Part shown: in pieces, positions 1 to 7,199 of the stretch
Layout of the letters: each line of letters starts with the position of its first letter
How positions within the stretch are numbered: the stretch's first letter is position 1
NCBI GenBank assembly: GCA_036504075.1
Contig: DASXVX010000039.1
Coordinates: forward strand, 1 to 28,503
Origin: DASXVX01 sp036504075
GTDB taxonomy: Bacteria; Bacillota; Sulfobacillia; Symbiobacteriales; Symbiobacteriaceae
Length of the DNA: 28,503 nt
Reading direction: 5' to 3'
The notes under the pieces: generated by a model
Told to the model about the DNA's origin: nothing
The model's database searches: none
What the model saw: the letters and a program-made list of their open reading frames with translations, nothing else
Translations under genes and position numbers: made by a program

Positions 1-2
1 AA

Positions 3-89
3 CTGGCGGAGCCCAGAGGTTCGGCCCTGGATCGACTGCTCCCCTGGTCGGAATCGCTGCCCCAAACCTGCCGACTTGCCAAATCATAG
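3..89 (+). CDS. 3' end of an unidentified upstream gene (partial)
   Basis: The third plus-strand frame is open from the window edge to a TAG at 87-89. It encodes a short tail ending in LPQTCRLAKS. It stops 13 bases before a strong rho-independent hairpin (103-131), which is where a gene end is expected. All three plus frames are open over this short stretch, so the frame choice rests only on the stop-to-terminator spacing. Too little sequence is present to identify a family. Confidence 0.3.
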   Translation: MAEPRGSALDRLLPWSESLPQTCRLAKS

Positions 90-1839
90 CGTACCATCAG
101 GCAGTCCTCACCGTCACGGTGGGGACTTTTTGACGCTTACGCAGGGTATCACTCTCACACCGGCTAACCCCACTGTATCCAACGGGCAGTCGGTAACCTT
201 CACGGCCACGGGCAATTACAGTGACGGAAGTGCACAAACGATCACCAGCCAGGTGGGATTCTCGAGCTCCAACTCTTTGCTGGTTTCGATCAGCGGCCCT
301 ACTGCGACCGCTTCGTCGACTTCCGCGAGCACGGCCACCGTTTCGTCCACTTTCGCGAGCACGGCGACGGTCACCGCCACATATAGCGGATCGGCAGCGG
401 TCGGTACGGTCACTGGTTCCACGGTCGTTACGATAGCTGCTGATGCTGATACACGTCCCCCGGTGACCGAGGCCTCGTCGCCCGCGACATCGGCTTATGG
501 GGACTTCATGATCTCGTGGAGCGGCACCGACCTTACTCCCGGCTCCGGCCTGGCATCTTACGACATCTACTACAAAGACGGTCAGGCGGGCTCGTGGACC
601 CGGTGGCTATCGGCTACGACCCAAACGTATGCCTTCTTCAGTGGCGGCATAAAAGGACACACTTACTACTTCGTCTCCGCGGGCAGGGACAATGCGGGGA
701 ACGTTGAGGTCTTTTCGAGCACGGGTGACGGTGATACGGCGACAACCGTGACGGGTCCGCTGGTGACGAGCCCGCAGGCAACGAGCATCACCGCCACGTC
801 GGCGCAGATCCAGTGGACAACCAACGTCTTCACGACATCAATCGTGAAATACGGCGTGAGCTCAGTGACTGAAAATACTCTGGCCAACGTGACTAGCCTT
901 GCTTCAGACCATTCTGTCTCCCTTTCCGGCTTGCAGTACGGAACGACCTACAAGTTCATGGTTGATGGTGTGGATATCCGAAACAACGACGTACCGGGAA
1001 CCGTGATGACGTTCCGCACGTCCGATCTGGTGAATTCCGTCAACACCATCATCTCGTCCCAGGGGATCGCAACGGTCGAGTATACCACTACCGTCGCCCA
1101 AATGGGGCAACTGGCATACGCCAATCCCGGGCAGGGGTACACCTATCTGACCGACCCCACGGTCTCGCAGTATCATCGCTTCATGTTTGTCATTTCCGCC
1201 AACGCCACCATTCCCGTGTCCATCTCAGACGCCTATGGGGCGGTGGTCAACAGCTTCTCATTCAATACCCCCGCCAGCATCAGCAGCAATATCAACTGGA
1301 ACGGAACGCCCCAGGAGTACGTTATGGTCAACGGCCAAAAAGTCAGCAACTGGTGCTGGGCAGCGAACACTCAGGGCGCACTCCGATTCAATGGCGTCGA
1401 GGTGAAGCAGGCAGACGTGGTCTGCAACGGCAAAGGCATCCCCTGTTCCCCGGCCCCCACCCCGGATCAGAGCGACACGGGGGGGTGGCCCTGGGATTCA
1501 ACGAAGGCGATCCAGGCACTGGGTCAGGGCCTGACGGGACAGTGGACCATTAGCGCCTTCCCTTGGTCCAGCGTGAAGAGCGAGCTGTTGACTCCCAACC
1601 CAATTCTGGCCTTCGTCAAATGGGACAACTCGCTGGCCGGCCATGTTCTGGCGATTTGGGGCTATGCGGAAACTGCGACAGCGAGTTCAGTCAACTGGTG
1701 GGACCCATGGGATGGAATGACCCACACAACAGACTGGTCGACGTTCCAGGACTCTAATTACGGCTTTGCAAAGTACAAGGACGGGACCGACATGTCCGGC
1801 TGGTTCCTGACCGGAATCACCTATGGCTTCAAGCGTTAG
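76..1839 (+). CDS. papain-like cysteine protease with Ig-like (Big_2) and fibronectin-like domains, 5' end uncertain
   Basis: The protein is probably extracellular. Numbered from the TTG at 76, residues about 24-122 resemble a bacterial Ig-like Big_2 domain (GITLTPANPTVSNGQ). Two beta-sandwich, fibronectin-like modules follow at about 130-225 and 228-317. The C-terminal third (about 410-587) is a papain-fold protease of the C39/C70-like type. It shows Gln421 six residues before Cys427 in SNWCWAA, His523 in GHVLAIWGY, and Asp543 in WWDPWDG, so the full catalytic set is visible. No signal peptide follows TTG76, and a terminator hairpin (103-131) sits inside the first codons. A second TTG at 130 also lacks a signal peptide. 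The gene therefore looks 5'-truncated or rearranged, although the Big_2 domain itself seems whole. Third codon positions look less GC-rich than in neighbouring genes, which could mean transfer. The downstream gene is translationally coupled to it. Confidence 0.7.
   Translation: MPNHSVPSGSPHRHGGDFLTLTQGITLTPANPTVSNGQSVTFTATGNYSDGSAQTITSQVGFSSSNSLLVSISGPTATASSTSASTATVSSTFASTATVTATYSGSAAVGTVTGSTVVTIAADADTRPPVTEASSPATSAYGDFMISWSGTDLTPGSGLASYDIYYKDGQAGSWTRWLSATTQTYAFFSGGIKGHTYYFVSAGRDNAGNVEVFSSTGDGDTATTVTGPLVTSPQATSITATSAQIQWTTNVFTTSIVKYGVSSVTENTLANVTSLASDHSVSLSGLQYGTTYKFMVDGVDIRNNDVPGTVMTFRTSDLVNSVNTIISSQGIATVEYTTTVAQMGQLAYANPGQGYTYLTDPTVSQYHRFMFVISANATIPVSISDAYGAVVNSFSFNTPASISSNINWNGTPQEYVMVNGQKVSNWCWAANTQGALRFNGVEVKQADVVCNGKGIPCSPAPTPDQSDTGGWPWDSTKAIQALGQGLTGQWTISAFPWSSVKSELLTPNPILAFVKWDNSLAGHVLAIWGYAETATASSVNWWDPWDGMTHTTDWSTFQDSNYGFAKYKDGTDMSGWFLTGITYGFKR
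103..131 (+). terminator. rho-independent terminator
   Basis: An 11-bp stem (agtcctcaccg at 103-113 and cggtggggact at 117-127, one G-U pair) with a 3-base loop is followed directly by TTTTT. It fits as the terminator of whatever gene ends upstream. It lies inside the longest open frame of the following protease gene, so that frame's first codons are unlikely to be translated. Confidence 0.75.
304..363 (+). repeat. 30-bp tandem duplication inside the Ig-like domain
   Basis: Two adjacent 30-base units (304-333 and 334-363) share most bases, both ending in cgcgagcacg, and a partial third unit (gcgacgg) follows. In protein this gives two Ser/Thr/Ala-rich decapeptide repeats ending in AST. The reading frame is kept. 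The insertion lengthens a strand or loop of the Big_2 domain. Confidence 0.7.
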
Positions 1840-1852
1840 GAGGCGGCTGACC

Positions 1853-2620
1853 GTGAGGAGAACTTTGCTGATCTCGATGATCATGCTCCTGTTCCTGGTG
1901 CAGCCGGCCATGGCTGCCGGCGGAGCTCCCCGTGAGATGCTTGAGGTTGCCCAGACCTGGCTGGACAGGGGGAAGCAGTTCGGCGGCCCCGCACCAAAAG
2001 ATCAGATGGCATCGATCGAGTTGGGACCGGCCATGCGCTGGTACGTCACAAAGTCCAAGGACATCGAGAATGCCAACGTGAAGACTCCGCTATCCCAGGT
2101 CTTCCATCCGGTCGGTTGGATGGTCGTGATGCAGGACTCGGCCGGCCAGAGCGTCGGTACGATAACCCTCGCCCAGAAGAAGGATGGGACCTGGAGCATG
2201 CTGGACATGGCATATGGCGGAACCAAGTCCAACGATATCAACGAGGCCATCAAGACGATCCCGGGCCGGGCGGCAGCCAAAAGCATGGACGTCGGCCACC
2301 TGGAGCTGGGCTATGTGCAATTCGCCCACACCCAGTTGATCATGGCCCGGGATGGCCAGCAGGAACGAGCACAGGCCATGAGTTCGTCCCCGGGGGCCTG
2401 GGGTGCGGATGATTTGCACAGCTCTCAGGAAACGCTGGAGCAGTTGAAGATGATCGTAAAGAATTCAGCGAATGGCTACGGTGGTGAGGGAGGCGGCGCC
2501 GCGCGGAATCACTCGCTGTGGCTTTGGCTGGCTGGCGGTGCAGTCGCGGCGCTTGCAGCTCTGGTTGCGCTCCGGAAGTGGCAGCACGTGCACGCAAGAG
2601 GGCACCTCAACCAAGGCTGA
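1853..2620 (+). CDS. secreted, C-terminally membrane-anchored protein of unknown function, partner of the protease gene
   Basis: I chose GTG 1853 because AGGAGG at 1838-1843 lies 9 bases upstream. It also starts the protein exactly at a classic signal peptide (Arg-Arg, then a Leu/Ile-rich core, then AMA-AGG at about residue 21-23). The 255-residue product has an extracellular region of about 190 residues, a Gly-rich linker (GGEGGGA), one membrane helix at about 223-241, and a short basic tail. This is the layout of a type I membrane protein. The Shine-Dalgarno overlaps the stop codon of the protease gene, so the two are coupled. I do not recognise the family. The middle part (WMVVMQDSAGQSVGTITL and following) looks like a small beta-rich fold of the kind seen in protease propeptides or inhibitors. 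A role as anchor, chaperone or inhibitor of the protease is inference only. Confidence 0.75.
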   Translation: MRRTLLISMIMLLFLVQPAMAAGGAPREMLEVAQTWLDRGKQFGGPAPKDQMASIELGPAMRWYVTKSKDIENANVKTPLSQVFHPVGWMVVMQDSAGQSVGTITLAQKKDGTWSMLDMAYGGTKSNDINEAIKTIPGRAAAKSMDVGHLELGYVQFAHTQLIMARDGQQERAQAMSSSPGAWGADDLHSSQETLEQLKMIVKNSANGYGGEGGGAARNHSLWLWLAGGAVAALAALVALRKWQHVHARGHLNQG

Positions 2621-2795
2621 CGGCTATCACTTAGGCTTTGCTGGCGGTGGCGGGGGATCCGGCCCGATCGTCTGGCGGCGCCGTGCTGGCAAGGTTGCAT
2701 GACGCCAAGAGGCCACACTCAGGCTTTGCGAAAATCAGTCCACAGAAGCAAGGTTTCCGCAATGATAGGATGCACGTCATTGGGCCAATCTCACC

Positions 2796-2823
2796 AGAGC
2801 CCCGCCGCCGGCGGGGCTCTTTC
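2796..2823 (+). terminator. rho-independent terminator
   Basis: A perfect 11-bp GC-rich stem (agagccccgcc and ggcggggctct) with loop gcc is followed by a short T run. It ends the transcript of the protease/anchor-protein pair before the LuxR regulator. Confidence 0.8.
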
Positions 2824-2870
2824 CATTTGATACGGCCTGTTCTGAGGATAGACATTGTCACCTGAATCGA

Positions 2871-2900
2871 TTAGCATTGCGTATATTCGCATAGTAATAT
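2871..2900 (+). promoter_or_regulatory. candidate promoter for the LuxR-type regulator
   Basis: TTAGCA (2871-2876) and TAATAT (2895-2900) are separated by 18 bases, inside the only clearly AT-rich stretch upstream of the regulator. An imperfect dyad (tgcg...cgca) lies in the spacer. A transcript starting near 2907 would leave about 75 bases of leader before ATG 2982. The -35 box is a weak match, so this is a candidate only. Confidence 0.3.
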
Positions 2901-2981
2901 GGTTAGCAACAGTTGTGAATGAACCGGCGGCCGATTCCCAACAACAGACCCTTTCATTATACCAACGGGGGCAATTGCGGC

Positions 2982-5489
2982 ATGAACCGACTCCCCTCCC
3001 TGACCTTAACCCCAAGGGCCGACCAGGCTCCGGCCCCACACAACCTGCATAGCCCGTTCACCAGCTTTGTCGGCCGGGAGCGGGAACTCGCCGAAGTCCG
3101 GAACCTGCTCACCGCCACGCGCCTTCTGACCCTGACCGGGGCAGGCGGGTGCGGAAAGACGCGGCTTGGCCTCCAGCTGGGACTGGATGTGCTGGCCCAG
3201 TACCCGGACGGCGTCTGGCTGGTGGAACTAGGGGCGCTGTCCGACCCTGCCCAGGTGCCCCGGGCGGTGGCAGCCGCAATGGGCCTGGCCGAGGACCCGG
3301 CCCACCCCATCATCGACACGCTGACCGATTTTCTGCAACTCCGGACCGTGCTGCTGGTGCTGGACAACTGCGAGCACCTGGTGCAGGCCTGTGCGCTGCT
3401 TGCCGACCGGCTTCTTCGGGCCGGCCACGGGCTGCGTATCGTCACGACCAGCCGGCAGGCGCTGGGGATCGTTGGTGAGACCGTGTGGGAGGTGCCACCT
3501 CTCAGTCTGCCGCCCGCCCGGCGTCGAACCGTGGCCGACCTGCAGCAGTCGGAGGCGGTGCGGCTCCTCTGCGACCGCATCCAGGCCGTGGAACCTTCTT
3601 TCGGTCTGACTGAGCAGAACGCATCTGCGGTTGTGGAAGTCTGCCGGCACCTGGACGGCATCCCGCTGGCGCTGGAGTTGGCTGCAGCCCGGGCCAAGGC
3701 GCTTTCCGTCCAGCAGATTGCCGAGCGGCTGGACAGCCGGTTCCGCCTCCTCACCCAGGGAAATCGTTCGGCCCTGCCCCACCAGCAGACCCTCCGGGCC
3801 ACGGTGGACTGGAGCTACCACCTGCTCGCAGACGCGGAGCGACAGCTCTGGAGCCGGCTCTCCCTGTTCGCGGGCGGCTTCTCCCTGGAGGCCGCCGAAG
3901 GGATCTGCTCCGACGGCGGCATCGCCCGGGACGAGGTGCTGGACCTGCTGGTTCAACTGGTGGACAAGTCGATTGTCACGGTGGATCAGCACGGCCAGAG
4001 CAGGCGGTACCGCCTTTTGGAGACCCTCCGGGCGTATGGCGCCGAACGGCTTCAGGAAGCCGGGGAGGCTGAGGTCTGGCGAGATCGGTTCCGGAACTGG
4101 TACCTGGAGTTGGCCCGATCCGCAGCCCAAGGGCTGAACGGACCCGAAGTGGTGCCATGGCTGGAGCGGCTGGACCTGGAATTTGACAACCTGGCAGCCG
4201 CCTTGGCCTACTGTAAGTCAGACCCCATCAACGTCGGGACAGGGCTGCGCTTGTGTGGCTTCCTTGGTGAGTACTGGGAGATTCGCTGTCTCTTCAGCTT
4301 TAGCCGGCAGCAGGTGTCAGAACTGCTGAGTCTGGCGCCTGATCTGGAGTTTGTGGAAGGCGCCGCAGAAGCGCTCCAGGTGCTGGGGCTGGTCTATAGA
4401 AAGCAAGGGGACTACGCACTTGCGCGTAGCACCTCTGAACAGGGCCTGGCCATTGCCCGAAGCCAGAAGCAGGAGCGCAGCATCGCCGCTGGACTCGCCG
4501 GACTGGGGTACATCCTTCGGGCTCAAGGCGAGCACACCGAGGCCAACCACCTCCTGGCAGAGTCTCTTCTGCTATGGCGCAAGCTTGCCGACCCCATTGG
4601 GATCGCCACAGCACTGCTGCTCGCCGGCACGGTTTCCTTCGATTCCGGGGAGCTGGATTCGGCTGCGCAATATTGGGAAGAGAGCTATGCTTTGTATCAG
4701 CAGGAGCACTGCCTCCGGGGTATCGGACGTGTCCGCAACGACCTCGGAATCGTCGCATATGAGCGCGGTGACGCCATTAAGGCGGAGGCCCTCTGGATGG
4801 AGTCCCTGGCACTCGCCCGTCTGATGCAAGATTGGATCCGCGCCGCGAGTGCCCTGCATAACCTGGGATTCCTGGCCGAACTGCAGGGCAAGTTGGAGCA
4901 GGCCGGCGGATACTTTAGCGAGGGCTTGAGGATTGCGTACACCTCCGGCGCCACGTCCGACGTTTTGTTGCTCCTGGATGAATTCGCCTTCCTCGCCGCA
5001 CGGCAGGGGACGGCGGAGCGGGCAGCAGTACTCCTGGGGGCAAGGGAAGCGAGCCAGAAAACCCAACCAAGGATTGTTGACGAATACGCACAGTATGACC
5101 GAAGCATGGCGCTCATTCGTGAAGCACTGGGAGAGTCGGCGGAGGCGGTTCTGGCCATCGGTAAGGCAATGTCGCTGGCCGAGGTTATAGAATACGCCCT
5201 CTCCGCAACTGCGGCTGCGGAGCGAGAACTCCAGCAGACGGAAACTATTCCGCAGCCAATTCCGCCGGCAAAGCGCAATCCCAGTCCAGACCCGGGGCCG
5301 GACCTGTTGACCGACCGCGAGCGAGAGGTTGTCCGGCTGGTGGCCCTGGGGCTCTCCGACCGGAATATCGCTGAACGCCTGCACATTAGCAGGCATACGG
5401 TCAGTACACACCTCAAGCACATCCTGGGCAAGTTGGGGCTTTCCTCACGAGCCGGGGCAGCGGCCTGGGCCGTGCGAAACGCCCTCTGA
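2982..5489 (+). CDS. LuxR-family transcriptional regulator with STAND/NB-ARC ATPase and TPR domains
   Basis: This large one-component regulator has an N-terminal nucleotide-binding switch domain, a helical repeat sensor region, and a C-terminal LuxR DNA-binding domain. The start ATG 2982 is preferred over the in-frame ATG 2919 because a G-rich stretch (acggggg) lies 9-12 bases upstream, while 2919 has none; the product is 835 residues. Visible motifs are the P-loop GAGGCGKT at 53-60, Walker B VLLVLDNC around Asp128, and the sensor-like motif TTSRQALG. TPR-like repeats run at about 420-720. The LuxR helix-turn-helix (LTDREREVVRLVALGLSDRN and onward) is at about 775-835. The architecture matches the COG3903-type ATPase/LuxR regulators. 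The ligand and target genes are unknown. It is flanked by terminators on both sides, so it is a single-gene unit. Confidence 0.88.
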   Translation: MNRLPSLTLTPRADQAPAPHNLHSPFTSFVGRERELAEVRNLLTATRLLTLTGAGGCGKTRLGLQLGLDVLAQYPDGVWLVELGALSDPAQVPRAVAAAMGLAEDPAHPIIDTLTDFLQLRTVLLVLDNCEHLVQACALLADRLLRAGHGLRIVTTSRQALGIVGETVWEVPPLSLPPARRRTVADLQQSEAVRLLCDRIQAVEPSFGLTEQNASAVVEVCRHLDGIPLALELAAARAKALSVQQIAERLDSRFRLLTQGNRSALPHQQTLRATVDWSYHLLADAERQLWSRLSLFAGGFSLEAAEGICSDGGIARDEVLDLLVQLVDKSIVTVDQHGQSRRYRLLETLRAYGAERLQEAGEAEVWRDRFRNWYLELARSAAQGLNGPEVVPWLERLDLEFDNLAAALAYCKSDPINVGTGLRLCGFLGEYWEIRCLFSFSRQQVSELLSLAPDLEFVEGAAEALQVLGLVYRKQGDYALARSTSEQGLAIARSQKQERSIAAGLAGLGYILRAQGEHTEANHLLAESLLLWRKLADPIGIATALLLAGTVSFDSGELDSAAQYWEESYALYQQEHCLRGIGRVRNDLGIVAYERGDAIKAEALWMESLALARLMQDWIRAASALHNLGFLAELQGKLEQAGGYFSEGLRIAYTSGATSDVLLLLDEFAFLAARQGTAERAAVLLGAREASQKTQPRIVDEYAQYDRSMALIREALGESAEAVLAIGKAMSLAEVIEYALSATAAAERELQQTETIPQPIPPAKRNPSPDPGPDLLTDREREVVRLVALGLSDRNIAERLHISRHTVSTHLKHILGKLGLSSRAGAAAWAVRNAL

Positions 5490-5505
5490 CGGTCTTACTC
5501 GCACC

Positions 5506-5539
5506 AAAACGGGATACCTAAAACTAGGTATCCCGTTTT
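5506..5539 (+). terminator. strong rho-independent terminator, probably bidirectional
   Basis: A perfect 15-bp stem (aaaacgggataccta with taggtatcccgtttt) with loop aaac lies 17 bases after the LuxR stop codon. It carries T-runs on both strands. Confidence 0.92.
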
Positions 5540-5708
5540 ATTGTGCTCGCTTCAAAATCCCGAGGGCTGGCGATGTGGGTGGCTGGTGCCTCCTGTTATC
5601 ATGATTCCAAACGCAGGAGCGGCGCCACTGGCCTTCATGCGAATCGTGGGCAACCGGAAAATCCACCTGCAAGCGGAATCTGTGGTGTGGAAATGGCAGG
5701 AGGCACTC

Positions 5709-6218
5709 ATGGGACCGATCATCATGCAACTCGTCTTTGCCGTCGCCGGCCTCGCCTTCGTGCTCCGTTTCCAGCGGCTGCCCAAGTGGCTGACATTCGG
5801 CGGCATGATCGCCGGCATGGCCATTGCCTTTACTTCGGGCAGTTCGGCCGGGCTCCTGTCCGCCCTGGGCTGTCTGGGCGGCATGCTGTTCTTGCTGCCG
5901 CTTTCGACGATGGGCCTGGCCGGCCCCCGCGACCTACAAGTGGCGATGGCGTTGGGCGCCTTGGCCGGCTGGCCGTCCGTCGGGATCGTGGGCCTCTCCG
6001 GGCTCGGGATCGCGGTGGCCGCACTCCTGGCCCGAGCCCTCTGGTCCGGTTCCCTTGCGTACCTGACCGCCTGGGGCTCCGAGGTTCTGTGGCTCCTCCG
6101 GGGCGGCGGTGCGTGGCAACTCCATCTCCTGGCCCCGGCCCGCGGCCGCATCACCGTCTCGTCGATTCTGCTGGCCGGTTCGATTGCTCACCTGGGGTTT
6201 TCGCTGCTCGTGCCCTGA
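5709..6218 (+). CDS. degenerate prepilin-peptidase-like (A24/CpaA-type) membrane protein
   Basis: ATG 5709 is chosen because AGGAGG at 5698-5703 precedes it by 5 bases; the open frame extends to 5541 without a better start. The 169-residue product is almost wholly hydrophobic (about four to five membrane segments). The stretch RFQRLPKWLTFGGMIAG matches the first part of type IV prepilin (A24) peptidases, where the family has an Asp six residues before IPNWLT. Here that position is Val. The second family motif GxGD is replaced by AGPRD, keeping only an Asp. One catalytic Asp is therefore missing and the protein may not cleave prepilins. No pilin or pilus-assembly gene is nearby. It may be an inactive homologue with another membrane role. 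Family assignment is moderately sure; loss of activity is inference. Confidence 0.6.
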   Translation: MGPIIMQLVFAVAGLAFVLRFQRLPKWLTFGGMIAGMAIAFTSGSSAGLLSALGCLGGMLFLLPLSTMGLAGPRDLQVAMALGALAGWPSVGIVGLSGLGIAVAALLARALWSGSLAYLTAWGSEVLWLLRGGGAWQLHLLAPARGRITVSSILLAGSIAHLGFSLLVP

Positions 6219-6251
6219 CAACTGATCACCGCACCTGGGGAAGGTAGAGGC

Positions 6252-6290
6252 ATGACCGTATCCCGCCCTGAGAACCAGGCGGGTACTTGA
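6252..6290 (+). CDS. possible 12-codon leader ORF
   Basis: ATG 6252 to TGA 6288-6290 encodes MTVSRPENQAGT, preceded by a modest purine-rich site (ggggaaggtagagg). A small hairpin (cccgcc/ggcggg) overlaps it and the 40-bp palindrome 6301-6340 follows. That is the layout of a leader peptide with an attenuator, but the ORF is so short that chance is a fair alternative. Confidence 0.15.
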   Translation: MTVSRPENQAGT

Positions 6291-6300
6291 ACAACGCAGG

Positions 6301-6340
6301 GCAGCAGAACGCCGGGGAGGCCTCCCCGGCGTTCTGCTGC
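6301..6340 (+). terminator. perfect 40-bp palindrome, likely terminator hairpin
   Basis: The bases from gcagcagaacgcc to ggcgttctgctgc form a perfect inverted repeat with 20-base arms and no spacer. The RNA would fold with a 4-base loop. It is followed only by tctgt, a poor T tract. It most likely ends transcription of the A24-like gene, but the exact symmetry would also suit a protein-binding site. Confidence 0.6.
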
Positions 6341-6472
6341 TCTGTATGGACAGGGGCGCCCTGCTCCAACCATGGAAAAGCCGCGCTATCCGCCCCGCTT
6401 ATAGCAGGAATTGGCTGGTTTCTGTCGTAACCTGTATCTACGGCATGCGTAAATTAGCATGGGAGGACAACC

Positions 6473-7015
6473 ATGTTCTTGGAAATGACCGCCTTGAGCT
6501 TTGTGGTGGCCTGGCTCCGGGGCGGACGTTTGAAGGCCGATTTCGGGCTCAAGCAAATGTGGCTTGCGCCCGTTGCTTATTTGTTGCAGGTAGTTAACTA
6601 CCTGGTTGTGCCGCCCGTACTGAACATCCCGGTTACCGCCCTTTCCTATCTCCTGTTGTTCTACTTCGCCTGGCTCAATCTGGAGAACCAGGGTGTCCGC
6701 CTGATTCTGATCGGGATGTTGCTCAACGCGGTCGTCATCGCAGCCAACGGCGGGCGGCTGCCCGTGGACATCGACACCGGCAGTCGCATCGGCGTTGACG
6801 TTCAGGAACTGGTCGGCAGCGTCTCCGCGAAGCATGCGCCGCTCAACGACCAGTCTCGGCTAAAATTCCTGGGCGACGTCGTCCCCGTGCCGTTTCCCAA
6901 ACCGCGGATGATCAGCGTGGGCGACATCTTCGCACTGATGGGCACCTTCTTCCTTGTCCAGGACCTGATGGGCAAGACGATTGTACTTATGAAGTCAGAG
7001 GAACCTGGAAAATAG
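6473..7015 (+). CDS. DUF5317 family membrane protein
   Basis: A GGGAGG site sits about 6 bases before ATG 6473. The 180-residue product has a hydrophobic N-terminal two thirds (about four membrane helices), the family-like motif AANGGRLPVD at about residue 90-99, and a conserved acidic region containing GDVVPVPFPKPRMISVGD. A last hydrophobic helix (IFALMGTFFLVQDLMG) is at about 151-166. These features match DUF5317, a family of Firmicutes membrane proteins without an assigned biochemical role. It lies just upstream of the small peptide and the HD-GYP/GGDEF protein, in the same direction and with no clear terminator between. It may share their transcript, so a link to c-di-GMP signalling is possible but unproven. 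Confidence 0.8.
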   Translation: MFLEMTALSFVVAWLRGGRLKADFGLKQMWLAPVAYLLQVVNYLVVPPVLNIPVTALSYLLLFYFAWLNLENQGVRLILIGMLLNAVVIAANGGRLPVDIDTGSRIGVDVQELVGSVSAKHAPLNDQSRLKFLGDVVPVPFPKPRMISVGDIFALMGTFFLVQDLMGKTIVLMKSEEPGK

Positions 7016-7030
7016 AACCGATTCAATTAA

Positions 7031-7038
7031 GGAGGTGA
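7031..7038 (+). promoter_or_regulatory. near-perfect Shine-Dalgarno site for a 24-codon gene
   Basis: The sequence aaggaggtgatt spans this position and matches the 16S rRNA 3' end almost completely. It is the strongest ribosome binding site in this part of the window. It lies 6 bases before GTG 7045, and no long ORF starts there, which supports translation of the small peptide. Confidence 0.7.
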
Positions 7039-7044
7039 TTCTTG

Positions 7045-7119
7045 GTGAGGCGTTATGTGTGGGCGGTTCTCTTCGTCGTCAGTCTTCTCGCTGCCACGCT
7101 CGGCTCCTGGAAAGTATAA
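7045..7119 (+). CDS. 24-residue hydrophobic small protein
   Basis: GTG 7045 to TAA 7117-7119 encodes a peptide with an N-terminal Arg-Arg, one hydrophobic segment (AVLFVVSLLAATLG) and a short WKV end. It is long enough for a single membrane span or a bare signal-like peptide. A near-consensus Shine-Dalgarno (aaggaggtga) lies 6 bases upstream. Aligned without gaps, it shares MRR, Leu9, Ser-Leu at 13-14 and Ala-Ala-Thr at 16-18 with the start of the next protein (MRRGYAVFLTLLSLVAAT). It could be a small membrane regulator, a leader peptide coupling translation, or the remnant of a duplicated 5' end. Function unknown. Confidence 0.55.
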   Translation: MRRYVWAVLFVVSLLAATLGSWKV

Positions 7120-7199
7120 GGGGAAATTCTCAGTGCTTGACCAATATCCGGTTCCTCTGACTGCCTTTTTCTCAGCGTAACCCCCCGGGGGAATGAACT

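Larger units (their letters stand above)
2621..2981. other. intergenic region with terminator and AT-rich promoter-like stretch
   Basis: This 361-base stretch holds the 3' untranslated part of the protease operon, a strong hairpin terminator (2796-2823), and then an AT-rich stretch (about 2850-2960) that contrasts with the GC-rich surroundings and carries a promoter-like pair. Two short copies of a c-t-y-aggctttgc motif occur near 2630 and 2716. I see no convincing gene in it. An in-frame ATG at 2919 lacks a ribosome binding site. Confidence 0.5.

Noticed and set aside
216..1911. Long antisense and off-frame ORFs over the protease gene and throughout the window (for example within 2957-4130, 8295-9368, 15792-17014, 24685-27880)
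   Set aside because: They lie over genes with clear protein families, and the large ones show only Arg/Pro/Ala/Gly-rich composition typical of GC-rich shadow frames, with no domain or ribosome site.
6219..6345. Possible c-di-GMP or c-di-AMP riboswitch upstream of the DUF5317 and HD-GYP genes
   Set aside because: I looked for the conserved GEMM and ydaO core motifs from memory and did not find them; only simple hairpins are visible.
7120..7199. Promoter with TTGACC near 7139 for the HD-GYP/GGDEF gene
   Set aside because: No -10 hexamer lies at a suitable distance, so I do not call it.
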